From Plakobranchus ocellatus (taxonomy: Eukaryota > Mollusca > Gastropoda > Plakobranchidae), in the NCBI GenBank assembly GCA_019648995.1, contig BLXT01003748.1, positions 949,962 through 978,337 on the forward strand: DNA of 28,376 bases. Reading direction: 5' to 3'. Positions 1-12,200 of the stretch are shown here, one piece after another (position 1 is the first letter of the stretch; each line of letters begins with the position of its first letter). The notes under the pieces are model-generated. The model had not been told where the DNA came from. It saw nothing but the letters and a program-made list of their open reading frames with translations, and did no database searches. The translations under genes were made by a program, and so were the position numbers.

Positions 1-183
1 AAATCTTCATAAAAACTAATGTTGGAAAATGGATATTTTAAAAGGTGTATGTAGGAAATTAGCATGTCATGTGGGACTAGTGGTTATGTTAGCAAAAGTC
101 ATCTTGAGCCACTAATCTGGAATTTGATTCCAATTTAAAAAGGAACAAAAAAAAATCTGTTCATCCTTGCTTCTTATTTGCAG

Positions 184-295
184 GAATGCGTGCTCTGGAC
201 AGGAATGATGAGCTGACACCAATGGGAAAGCTGCTAGCTAGAATGCCTATAGAGCCTCGCTTGGGGAAGATGATAATCTATGGTTGTATCTTTTA
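184..295 (+). CDS. DHX9: DHX9 exon a (HA2 start region)
   Basis: The acceptor is TTTGCAG at 177-183. The exon opens with GA, the last two bases of a split codon, then reads ATG CGT GCT from 186. It encodes 36 full codons with [20 protein letters not shown] and [10 protein letters not shown]. It ends in TA before the donor GTGAGT at 296; the split Tyr codon is completed by the first T of the next exon. This gives IFYVGDA, as in DHX9 of other animals. The first ATG is an internal Met, not a start. Confidence 0.95.
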
Positions 296-3200
296 GTGAG
301 TTGAATGCTGATCATTTATAAATGTATCTTTTGAATTTTCAAAGATGATAATTTGGAGTAATGCATTTTCTTGTATTTTGAAAATTTGAAAGCCAAGTAC
401 CTATGTTCTGCTGAAATATGCACAAGTAGTTTGTTTTTTTTTTAGCATATTGCAAATATCTGTTACTCAAGACTGTTATAGTGATATCAGTGACACTTAA
501 TCAGTTGGAAGAAGAGTTAGATCTAGATCTGGATTTTCGTATGCAACATGATTACATCAAAAATGCATACCTTGTTGCCCCCACTTTCTTCCCAAAGTGT
601 TTCTAAGATGATGCTGCACTCCTTTCATGTATATACAACACTCAAGCAAGATTGCAAGTTATAAAAGCAAGAGTAATTTTTTTTTACATTTTATTTCCTG
701 CCATATTTGGAATTCAGAATTTCATTGGGGAAAAAAAGTTAGGCACTATAGTTAAAAATTTATATAAAAACATGGTTTCATCATATACAGTTTCTGTGTA
801 GGGTCAAACTGTCAAACCATTAAGGCAGACTATTTTAGACAGCTGAACCATCTCAATGCAAAGCAGACCAGCTTGTTTCTTATTACTGCCTCATTAGGTC
901 CTAGGGCTTTTGGGACAGCTTAATAGTGGTCAGTAATGTGTGCTGAGCATGAGCAAACAATTTTTACAATCATGCAACTGTAACATGCAAAAACACATTG
1001 CTATTTGTGCATGTTTTTTTTTATAATTTTTTTTATATATTTAACCTTTTGCTTTTCTAATTTTGTTTAATTGTCTAACTTGATATTTATGCCTGTAAGA
1101 AAGTTTTGTATCTGTTGGATATTTCTTTTTTTTAATTGCTGATGTAAGATGATAGAAGTGATACAATGAAATGGCACAATGTCATAATTTAAGGGTTATG
1201 CATTACCCTCATATATTTTTCTAATTAATACATTAAGACCTACTGCCAGCCAAGCCAGATAAACAGAACCCAGAATTAATTTATAAAAATTTATTTTCCT
1301 TCACTGCGCTATCAGCTAACCAAAAGTGCATAACAGATTAAAAAAAATTGTTTACACTGTAGAACAATTTAGAAATGTATCTTCTTTGATATTGCTGATG
1401 ATTTCAATGAAGTGAAATTAAGCTTTAATCAGGAAAAGGCAAATTGTCATGATTTTGTAAAACCCTAAGCCATAGTCTTGCCAAGAAAAGTGAAACAAAT
1501 GATTGCCCCTTTTAAATGATACTTATTCCAGGTTTTGTGTTATCAAGCTTTTGATAGTGATTATGATAACATATTGCCACAGCATTGCCACAAGATTGAT
1601 AGCTATATTGTGTTCAGTGCAGACATGATCAATGTTTGAATATGGGCCGAATCGCTTTACCATTTCAAAATTTTGTATTGTATCTTAACCTGCTTTCAAA
1701 ACGTCCTACTCATCCAATTCACTGTTTTATTTCTCTCAATGCAAACATGCAAATTTACTTCTTGTATGTGTGTGGATTTCATGCAGTTTCAGTCATAAAC
1801 AATATGGCATTACAAAATCAATGATTAATAATCATAAAAGACTGCAAGTTTTGTGCAGGGCCTCTGCTACATGCATTTCAAGGTTTGTAACCAGGCCATG
1901 GGAACAGACCTATTCCAGCCTTCAACTTAGATATCCTTGTTGTTCCATTGTGCCAGAAACTTAAAAACAAAATGATTTTAACAACCCAAAAACTTTTATT
2001 TGAAAGTTGTATTGTGCTGTCTTTAATTTTAGCATTCTTTCTTCTTTCTTGTATTGTGCAATGTTCAGCATGATTGATTGGTGGGTTTATTGCTTGGTTT
2101 TGTTTTTTTTATTTTTTTTTTAATTTAAAAATTTTAAATAGTATCCTGGAATGTCAGTTAAGAGCACCCAATAATTAAAAAAGGGTCAGTACCAAGTGAA
2201 TTAAGTATGGTGAAAAAAAATCGAGTCTGGAAACCTACACAGACCTCTGTTGTTGCCTTCTCCCACCCAAAAAAAGGAATAGATGGAGTGTGCTGAATAG
2301 GCTGAAATATTACTGAAAGGGTCACTTTGCTGCAAAAGATGATTGAGGTCTCAGAGGATTGAAATGCTGAGTTGCAGGACAGTCCTCACAATCATTAAGT
2401 GATTATAGTGATTATGGAATTTAAATTCAAACTCTGATTTCAAAAGCAGCTCTTTGGTTGCACTGCAGTTTCTTTATAAGCTGTAATGGTTATGTAGTGT
2501 TAAATTGACGACTGCAATTTGTTTATAACTTGTTACTGTTACGTATTATTTAATTGATGACTTGTAGATTTCATGACCTTCTCATCTCTTAAATAACATT
2601 TCTCATTCATTATACTTTACAAAGTGTGGGAGACGCCATGTGTACCATCGCGGCAAGCACAACTTTTCCCGAGCCTTTCATTGTGCCAACAGATAGACGA
2701 CGTCTGGGCTGGGTCCACAAGAACATGGCTGGCAGTAGAGCAAGTGACCATGTGGCTTTGCTGAATGCCTTCCAGATGTGGGAGGATGCTAGGTGAGTAT
2801 TGTTAAGTCTTGTATTTTGTGATTTCTGGTAAAGGATGGGTCTTCGCCATACACAAGTGTCTTTGTCAGTTAATATAAGCGTAGCTTGAAAGTTAGTCTT
2901 TATATTGGAAAAAGGACTAGAAAACTCAAAATGTTGAAATTATGAAGAAATCTTTACTACCTTGAAGGTAAAACAGCAACACTTAATAATAGTGAAGTGA
3001 ATAGACTTTGGCTACTTTAATGCATAGATAGTCATTTTAAACTCTCCAAACCTCTTGTACACTCTCTATATCATATAAAAAGTTATCTCTTCAAATTCTG
3101 TGCGACAAAAGCTATCTCACTTTACCACTCTGCCATTTAAAAACACTGGCCCTACTTTCCAGAAAGTCAAATAAATTGACAAATTATGTAACACCAAAAG

Positions 3201-6200
3201 TGCAAACATTTTTTAACAATTTTTTAAAGCAAACAGTAAATTGCAGAAATTACTTGGTTCATATGATTATAATATAATGGGGTAAAAGAGCATAGGTTAT
3301 TTTTGGCTCCGCCACATTCTTTAGGGTATCTGTAGAGCCTTGCCAAGTATTTGGTAATTTTGATGCTCTTTTGCTTTTTTTACATCCAGCATATGGCAGG
3401 CTTGCGATTGAAATCATATGGTAACTAAACCAAAGTCTTAGTAGAAAGTGTAGCTGTATATCTTTTTCTTCATCTCTCCGATATCTGGCAGTGCATGGGT
3501 ACAAGTTTACCGGCCAGGCAATCATAGTTTCTTTTTATTCACTGCCAGCCGATCATATTTTTGTATTTGTCACTGCCGGTCAATGGAGCCAAGGGGATTG
3601 GGAGCAAGGCATTTATTGTGCAAATTGGCCTTTGGGTTTGCTTAGATAGTGGAAAATAAGAAACACTTGATGGAAGTCAGTTTGAACATAGAAAAACAGA
3701 CCTGCCATCTTTCCATTTTGCCCAGGAAAAACTGGGAGATTGTTGCTAAAATCCGGTATTCTATAATGGTTGAGGTGGACAGAAGCAATAGAAATCTTTG
3801 CTCATTTTATTTCTTGGGTTTATACATTATTAACAACCATTAAATAGTGTTGAACAATGTCTTCAATATATTTATTATTGATAGAACTCAATAATCTGTT
3901 TACATTTCATAATTTTATGCAATCTGCTGAGCAAGGAAACAGTATGCTTTCCTCTATCAAAATATCCTAAGGCATCATGGTCCTGTGCTTATAACTTGAC
4001 TGTATACCATTGCTTATAGGCAGTTCATAGGGATATGCATGTAGCGCTCACTAACAAAGAACTAAGTTTATGTAACTTGATACTTTTAACTGCCTCAGGT
4101 TTAGAGTGTGACCTTAATGCTCACAATAATCTGATGGTAGAGTTATAGAAGCAATTGATCTTCATCTTAGGGTGCCTTTCTTATTTCATTCTTTTCTGGC
4201 TATAAATGCACATGGGACTGTTACGATAATATGAGATGGCTTGACCCAGTTATCAAAATCCATGACTGTATAAACATACAATTTAGAATTATGTGGTTTT
4301 AACACTAAAACTGTGTATTCTCAATCAAGATAATTGATATTAATGTTCATTTGCATCTGACGTGTACAAAAAAATGTGCCTGGCCTCCACTTTGTGATTG
4401 TATTAATTCAGTGTGCCCAAGTTTTTCTCTTCTTCTTTGGATGCTTTAAGTTGGTCCCACATTATCAGGCCTAAGGCCTCCAAAATGTCTATTTAAGTCA
4501 GAAGTCTTCTAGGCAAAAATATTTTGTGGCATTGCTTTATTTTGTTGAAGTACATAAGAAAACTGATATTAAAATCCTGGATATGACAGTACGTTGATCT
4601 GAAACTTTGAAATAATGGACATTATTTCCAAACAAAGTTGTTATCAATCTGTCGTGGATTAGATCTACGCCTCGGTTTAATTTCAGCATTAGACTTAGGC
4701 TTTGATGTGTCTTCATATTTTCACTTTTTCAAAAGTTCACTTTTAAACATCTTGATTTATTGTAAAAAAAAACATTATAATCTCTAGTTTCACTCAATCT
4801 ATATGTAGGTTACTTCGTATTTTTGTAACTGTGTGGGGAGATCAAATCCAGATTTTATTGTTGACCAAGATTAAGGTGAAATGGATTTTATATTCTTATT
4901 GGAATTGTTACAATCTATAATTTTTTCGTCATAGTCAAATGTAACCCTCACCATACTTCAGTATTGCTATACACATAGCACTAAGTGAGCCGTTTTTTAC
5001 CCAGGCCACACTTTAGTGTAGTAAAAAACTGATTGCTGGAAATACAATACATATGTACTATATAAGCCTATTGATAAGGCCATTCTCTTCTGCTTCGTCC
5101 ACAAAGCAAGCACTGAAAATAATGAAAATGGATCGCCATCCATAGGCAATTATAGAACAAAATGTTTTTTATTGACTAAGCATAATATCTTTTTACTTCA
5201 AATTTTAGAGGAATTGCATTGATCTTTAGTTTTTCTTGCACGCATCACTGATGTTTAGATACAGCGCTAGATTAACGGAAACAGTATTCAGTGGAATGGT
5301 ATAAATATACATCTTCGGTAAATGCATGAAAACTTAAGCCACAAAAATGTGGATTTCGTGTCCTTTTCTTCTGCATATCAGCTTTTTAAATTGTTAATCA
5401 CAGAAAGTATAAAAAAAAACATGCTGATATTTACAATGTTTGAAAAAAATGCTTTAGGACTTTCCATGCCCAGTAGGGTTCTTAATGCTGTAAAGTTTTG
5501 TAGATATAAGAATGGTTGTATTTTATTGTGAGTGTACAGGTTGATGGTGATAATCATAATCATAATCACAATCATGGTAATGATGATAAGAATATATATC
5601 GAAGAAGGTGATGATGATGATGATAAAGATGACGAAGCATGACCTATTACTGGTCTGGCTTATACAATGGTTTTTGCCCTATTCTATCAAAATATTTGTT
5701 TTCAACACTGATTTTTTTAAAGTAGAAATAAAAATAATGCATACAATTTAGGTTTCATTAGAAAGATCTTTAGGAGGACTTTACAATGCATACACTCATA
5801 AAGAAAGATGATAAGAAAAAAACTTATCCCTTTAAATTACAGGATTAAGTAAAATTTGAGAGTTGCCCATTCATTTGAAGGAAAACTGATCCTTCAATGA
5901 TGTTTTTGATATTCTTTGACTTTCAACAGAACTACTACCTTAGCATCTCTATAGCTTTATACAAGTACAGCTATCACCCCTTTTCCATAGCATTAATATT
6001 AAGATATATTCTTATATGAAGAAAGTCATATTAGATACACAGATGCGCCACACACCCACATATACATATACAAACATACTGTTCATATTTTTGTTTTTCT
6101 TTGCTTGACTGCCATAGTAAGCAAACTATTTGGTGCTGATGAGTCTGGGTAAGGAGGGACCGTTAAACCTCGTAAGTCTTCAACTAGTCTCCTTGCGGTA

Positions 6201-9200
6201 AGAAAAAGGCCTTTCAAGATCTTTATCATCAGAGAATAAGATCTGACATAATCCTTGCAATGTATCCTGATCAATGCAATTTCAGAAATGAAAAAAACTC
6301 TTGCTCTCGTCACACATGCAAATATTTTACACAAACACGAACACACATATATAAAATGAATTAAATATTTGTAACAGCAGCTATCTTTATATGATTGCTG
6401 GTGAAATTGCTTTGTAAAGCTAAGCTGAGAAAACTTGCTTTTCTGAAAGTTGATTGGATATGAATTTTTTTTCTGCCTCTTTGTGTGTGTGTGGGTTTTT
6501 TTTTTTTTATTTTATTAGAGCAGATACTTTAATTCATAATAGGTTAGATAGTGTTTGACTGTCTGCTGGAGCCAATTAAAGAGCAGCATCAGCAGTCTTA
6601 AGTCTGCTTTTAGTTGGCTACAGCAGCTGTGATTGCTAATGAAATAATTTTGCTCGTAGGCTGGCATTGCTATTTCATTACATTCTCTGAATTAGATATT
6701 TTTCTTCAAGTTTCTTAATTGTTTTTTAAGTTTCTAATGATTCCCAGTAAGGTATGTTAATAGATGCAGGTTCTCTATATCTATCTTAACAATATCTTGA
6801 GATTCCAGGAAATGGAAAAAATAAATATGAGACCATTTTTCTACGTCAAATGGAAGAAAGGATACCTCTTGTTGATTAGGGGTTTAATTTAAACAAGCTG
6901 CTGCCAAAAACTGACTGGAAGCAAAGCTTTGAATTTATGAAACAATAGTCATTAAATGATAACCTTTCTAGCAGCAATATCAGTTAATTTGTAAAAATTG
7001 TAAAAGTCATTAATAGAGACTATATTTAGAAAAGTTATAGAATGCAGCAGAAAATTACAGTCTTCTTTTAAAATGCAAATAAAGGCAAAATTGCCTATCC
7101 ACAGTCACACAGCTTACATTGCTCTATTGTATTGAAATTTTAGAGCAGCTTGATATGAAACTCTTGGAATGAAACTTTTATGGGAATAAAATAATTGGAT
7201 GTAAACAGTCACCATTAAAGGTAAAAATCAACGAAACATCCGTGTTGAGGCTAGCAAAGCAACTAAGAGCAATTTCTAGCTTCCCTGAACAGGAGGTCTC
7301 AGATCTGTGGGTATTAAATGATACTGAGGGGCCTCAACTAAAGTGTTGGTTTTCCTCCAGAATAAACTGCTCTGTGGAGGTGATGATGATAACGATTATT
7401 ATGATAATGATGATGAAGGTGATGGTGATGGAAAAGATGTTGAGAATGGTGATCATGATGATGATGATGATGATTATGATGAATATTGTGATGAAGATGA
7501 TATGATTGTGATGATGATGTTGATGGTGAACGTGGTGGTGACATTGATGTTACATGTATATTGTAATAGTCTGATGAAAGTGGAAAAGTTATTGATAATA
7601 AAATGATAGTTTTATCTTTATCTTACTGTGGAATGTACTTCATGCAAATGATTGTTGATTGCCTACAAGAAGGCCTACAGTGAACAGCAATAAGAATCCC
7701 AAATGATGTAAACCACCAACAATGTGAAGTTGCAAATTTTCTATTCATAAAACTTAAAACAAGGCCTCACAAAGTTGCCTACCAGAATTCAGAATGCTCT
7801 TGGATTGAAGTATAGGCCTAGCCTTTGATCTAATTATACCACTTAGATAAAATCAGTAGCTAGACTGCTATTCTTGCACTGAACCATTTTCGGCTCATGA
7901 CGTACAGGAAGGGTACAACTTTTCAAATCGATTTTTTGTAACTTACTTTAATTCTTAAATTCTTAAATTTTTGTAACGGTTGAATTTTATGTGAAAAAGG
8001 TTAATTGAAGCTTTCTGAGAGTCTCAGTATCTAGAGTGAGTTGGTTTGAAAAACATTTGAAAATAAGAGGTGACTGTGCCATTTTTGGCACATGATGTAA
8101 CATGCCAGGCTCAATACACTTCGAACCACCAGTGACTAACATCTCAAAATCCATCAAAATATGTGTATGGTCAGTACTATTCATAAGTATTATATGATAG
8201 TGGGTTTGGGGCAATGTACAAGAGAAGGAAACAGAGAAAAAATTAGTAGAAATGTGGTATATGTGGATAGAAAAGAAGTAGTCCCAATGGATTGGTACTG
8301 AAGGAAGCTAATCTTTAGCAATCATTAATGAAATAAAATGGTATGATGGAGGCAACTATATTTTGTAGGACACATTTCCCAACACAATCACTAGAAAGGT
8401 TAAAGGCAAACACATTTGACATAAACTGAGAATAACTTTTATTGAATATCTTAAGTCATGGGCAATAGTTCATGGTAGCAACAACAATTTTCTGAGGTCA
8501 ATTCTGAATAGGATTGAGTGGAGAAATATGATCGCCAATGTTATTCCAGACAAGGCATCTGAAAAAAAAAATGCACGCTTCTTCACAACAGCATTTTTAA
8601 AGTTGCTACTGACTGCCGCCTTTTTTTATTACAGGCAAGGGTCATTTCAGGAAAAATCAGCTTCCACTTTTGTCACTGATAATAATATGCTAAAAAATAA
8701 GAAATATCAGCTTTTTTTCTTCTGTGTGAGTAAAAATTCTATTTATATGAGCCAAAAACTCTAGTATCTTCTGATTTTATGCACTTAAATAAAAATCTTA
8801 TTATATTCATAGTAGTGTGATATCCTAGGACTTAGTGGTGAAACATGGAAAAGGGCAGATTCCATAAAATCAGGTAGAAAAACTCAAATTTACTTAGGAC
8901 AGAAATACACATGAAAGAGGTGTTAGTATTGTATTTGATTAAACAACAGCAGAAAGTATCAGAAGTTAGTTTACAATTTCAGACATACAAGTTTAATAAA
9001 CTGGTAGCCAAACCATCTAGGAATTATTCAAGTACACGCACCAACCATCTGGTAGTGAAGATGTGGAAGTAGAAACGTTTTATGAAGAAATAGAAAAAAG
9101 CAAAGGGCTATCTTACATCCCAGGACATCATGATAATAATATGAGATTTTAATGCAAAAGGGGATGAAAAGTTAGATGTTGTTGGGCCCAGCAGCATATG

Positions 9201-12200
9201 GACAGTAACTGAACATCGTAGTAAGCAATTTGATGGTGTCAAATCAATGATTTTACCATGGCTAATACTGGTATCAAAACCATCCTAGGTGACATTGAAA
9301 GTTGAAGAGCCTAATAGTGGGTTATAGTCTGATTCAGAAATAATTCTGAAACGCCAACTGTGATTCACACTACATTCAAGTCATGTGTTAAACTCAAGAA
9401 ATTCAGAAAGGCAAAAGCTAATCTTAAAATTGAAATTAATGTTCTATACGTATAATCAGATGAAAAACTAAGACAAAATTGCTGTAGCTGTGCAAAGCAA
9501 ATATGAAACTCCAAAGAATATCTTACTAGTAGAGAAACTATGGTCAGAAGTGAAAAAAAAAAGTCTTTCAATGGAGTCATAAAGAAAAACATTCCCAAAA
9601 AGGATTCAAAAGAGCATGAAGGGTACTAGAAATGTGGCTTACTCAAGTAATGGATAGCATAGATTTGATGGAAGAAAGATGCAAATCAAAATATTAGGAA
9701 GCCAAGTACAAAAATATAAACAGGCAATCATGATAAAATGTTTTGTGACAAAAGAAGAATGGATTCATCAACAATATCGGGAAATTGAACGTAAGATAAA
9801 TATAGACAGTACATATATGCATGCTAAAATTAACTATAAGCGTGCAAGAAAATCAAATGCAGTAATCCTGGCTGCATCAAATCAAGAGACAGAACAATGT
9901 AAATTGAAAAGAAGGAAGCACTAAATAGATGTCAGAATCATGTTCAAGATCTTTTCAAAGATAATAGGGATGAAAAGCTGAAATAAGGAAAAACCTACAG
10001 GGTCTAATATCCTTAAAGTAGAGTAGTACAATCCCATAGAATTGCTGTGAATCTGTTTTGATAACATTGTGTAAAACACCAGGGACAATAGATTCATAGA
10101 ATGATTAGCTGAATGGGACATTTTACAAAAATGCTGCTTTATGATGATGCATATCAACGGTGAAAGTCGTATTCCGTGTAAGTCAGAAATCCAACAAGCT
10201 GACTTACACGGTTTGTAGGTGTTAAGCAGGAGATCCAACCAAGATACACGTATTGTTCTATCTTGAATTTCGCCCCTTTTTATCGGTTATTTTGTCACGA
10301 AATCAAGTCAGAAGATACATTGCGCCAAAAAGATTAAGATGAAATGAAAAAAAGTCTGTTACTATTTTTGGACTTACACGGTATGCGACTTTCACCGTCG
10401 ATATAATGCGCAAGAAAGACCATAAGTATCTGCAAAACAGTTTGGTTTTGTGCCTGATAAGGGTTTAGAAATTCAATATTTACTTTGTCACTGCTATTGT
10501 AAAGGTGTGTAGAAATGCTAAAAGACCTCCATCACCTCCTCATTGATTATTCTGAGGCCTTTGGCAAAGTAAAACATGAAGAGCTGCTTCAGTTTTAGAA
10601 AAATTAGACAGTGATGGTAAAAATCTGAGAGTAATTAGAAATCTATACTAGGATCAAACTGCATCTGTAAGAATTGAAAGAGAAAAATCATTTCAAATCC
10701 ATAAAAAGAGGTGTGAGCCATGGATGTTTCCTTATTGATAACCCTAAATAGTGAATTAGTGTTAATGAATAGAGCATGCTTCGGGCTTAAAAGTAAATAG
10801 AGAAAATTTTAATAATATCAGGTATGCAGATCATATAGTCTTAATAGCAGAATTCTTTAGATAATATTGTTTCAGAGAGCGAAAGAATAAGCCTGTCTGT
10901 GAATGTGAAAAAAATGGAATGCATGATCATCTCAAAGAAGTCCTGTAACCTCGCATGCAATATCATCAGCAAGGGTTAAAAAAAATCAAATAGTTACAAA
11001 TTTCAAATGTCTTGGCTACCTCATAACATCAGGTAGTAGATGAACAAGTGAAATAAGTTAAAAAAAGTGGTCATGGCAAAAGATGCGTTCCAAAAATTAA
11101 ATCAGTACTGACAAACAGAAACATTAGTATAGTCACCAAAAGAAGGGCAATGAAAACTATGGTATAGTTTGTTATGGGAAAGAGTGTTGGTTGGTAAATA
11201 AGGAAACGGTGAAAACTAGAATCAGTAGATAGTGGTCTATCAGAAGAACGAAGGCATTGTAAATGAAAAAATGCGCAAAAAAAGAAAAAAAATGAAAACT
11301 ATGAATAGTGAATACCGTTATGGGAAAGAGTGTTGGATGATAAACAACAAAACATAGAAAACTGGAACCAGTAAAGTTGTGGTTCATCAGAAGAATGGGG
11401 CGACAACAACTTTGTCAGGTTAAAAGAGATCTCATTTGATTGGAAAAGTTGGATTGCAATGTCTGTTACAGATAGGGCACCTAAAGAAAAAGAATCATAG
11501 GGCCTTCATTTAGAAATATATTATTTTTTACACCTAGGTTGAACATTTAGATGTGGACCTAAAGGAGCAATACACATGCTCTCAGCAGCTCAATCTAGTG
11601 TGCACACAGATTTAGATCCAGGTCTAGATTTGCAGTCTATGGGAAAACACGATTTATTTGTTACATATTTAATGAAAAATTATATGTCACATATTTAATG
11701 AAAAACATTTTCCTTTATACTCCTTATAAGCATGTCAATTACAATGGCAAAGCTTTTTTAAATATTACACCCTTGTTCTGATAATTCTCCAAATTAATAC
11801 ACCAAGCGATGTAAATTTATATCGCTGGGCCCAGATAGGCTACACAACAAGGCACACACTCTAAATCCAAACATTTCTGCAAGAACATCAAAAGTTGCAG
11901 TGAGGAGACATCATTCCTCATAAGGCCAACCCAGTAGCAGCAGTGGCAACAAACGTCCACCCCACACTAGGCCATCAACAGAATGTCAGTGTGGGTAGAT
12001 AGCATAGCACGTCAAGAAGCAACTTATTGTACCCAAGTGAGCATCACCATTTATTTAAAACTCTCAACCTTTATAAAGACTTTTCCAATCAATAAGAACA
12101 GTTCAAATATAACAGAAACATGCCTTACAAAAAGTTTGAATTAACAACAAGCCCTATAACTATAATAACAACCATCATATGCTAACCTTAAATATTTCTG

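Larger units (their letters stand above)
8845..11515 (+). mobile_element. LINE copy B: degenerate endonuclease-reverse transcriptase
   Basis: Non-LTR retrotransposon lacking its 5' end, with domains in the expected order. Endonuclease: KRGVSIVFD near 8915, a degraded VQVYAPT-like site near 9030, [10 protein letters not shown] near 9085 and [14 protein letters not shown] from 9145. Linker: [14 protein letters not shown] and [16 protein letters not shown] at 9760-9860. Reverse transcriptase: QFGFVPDKG at 10438; motif A as [16 protein letters not shown] at 10542; [11 protein letters not shown] at 10820, where the usual YADD is [20 protein letters not shown] near 10900; CLGYLITS near 11010; and [11 protein letters not shown] near 11190. 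The end near 11480-11510 (CAGATAGGGCACCTAAAG) matches the 3' end of copy D. Several stops and frameshifts, a MITE insertion, a partial duplication and a deletion make it non-functional. Enzyme role when intact: target-primed reverse transcription. Confidence 0.88.

Noticed and set aside
186..188. ATG at 186 as the start of a gene
   Set aside because: It follows a good acceptor and lies inside the conserved DHX9 reading; it is an internal Met.
1636..1964. Two overlapping small frames in the first intron
   Set aside because: No motif, no ribosomal or splice context, and different frames overlap; likely chance.
7338..7606. Asp-, Met- and His-rich open frames
   Set aside because: All three come from the GAT/ATG trinucleotide tract read in different registers; no flanking coding signal.
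9365..9598. Minus-strand hydrophobic frame
   Set aside because: It is antisense to the endonuclease-linker region of LINE copy B.
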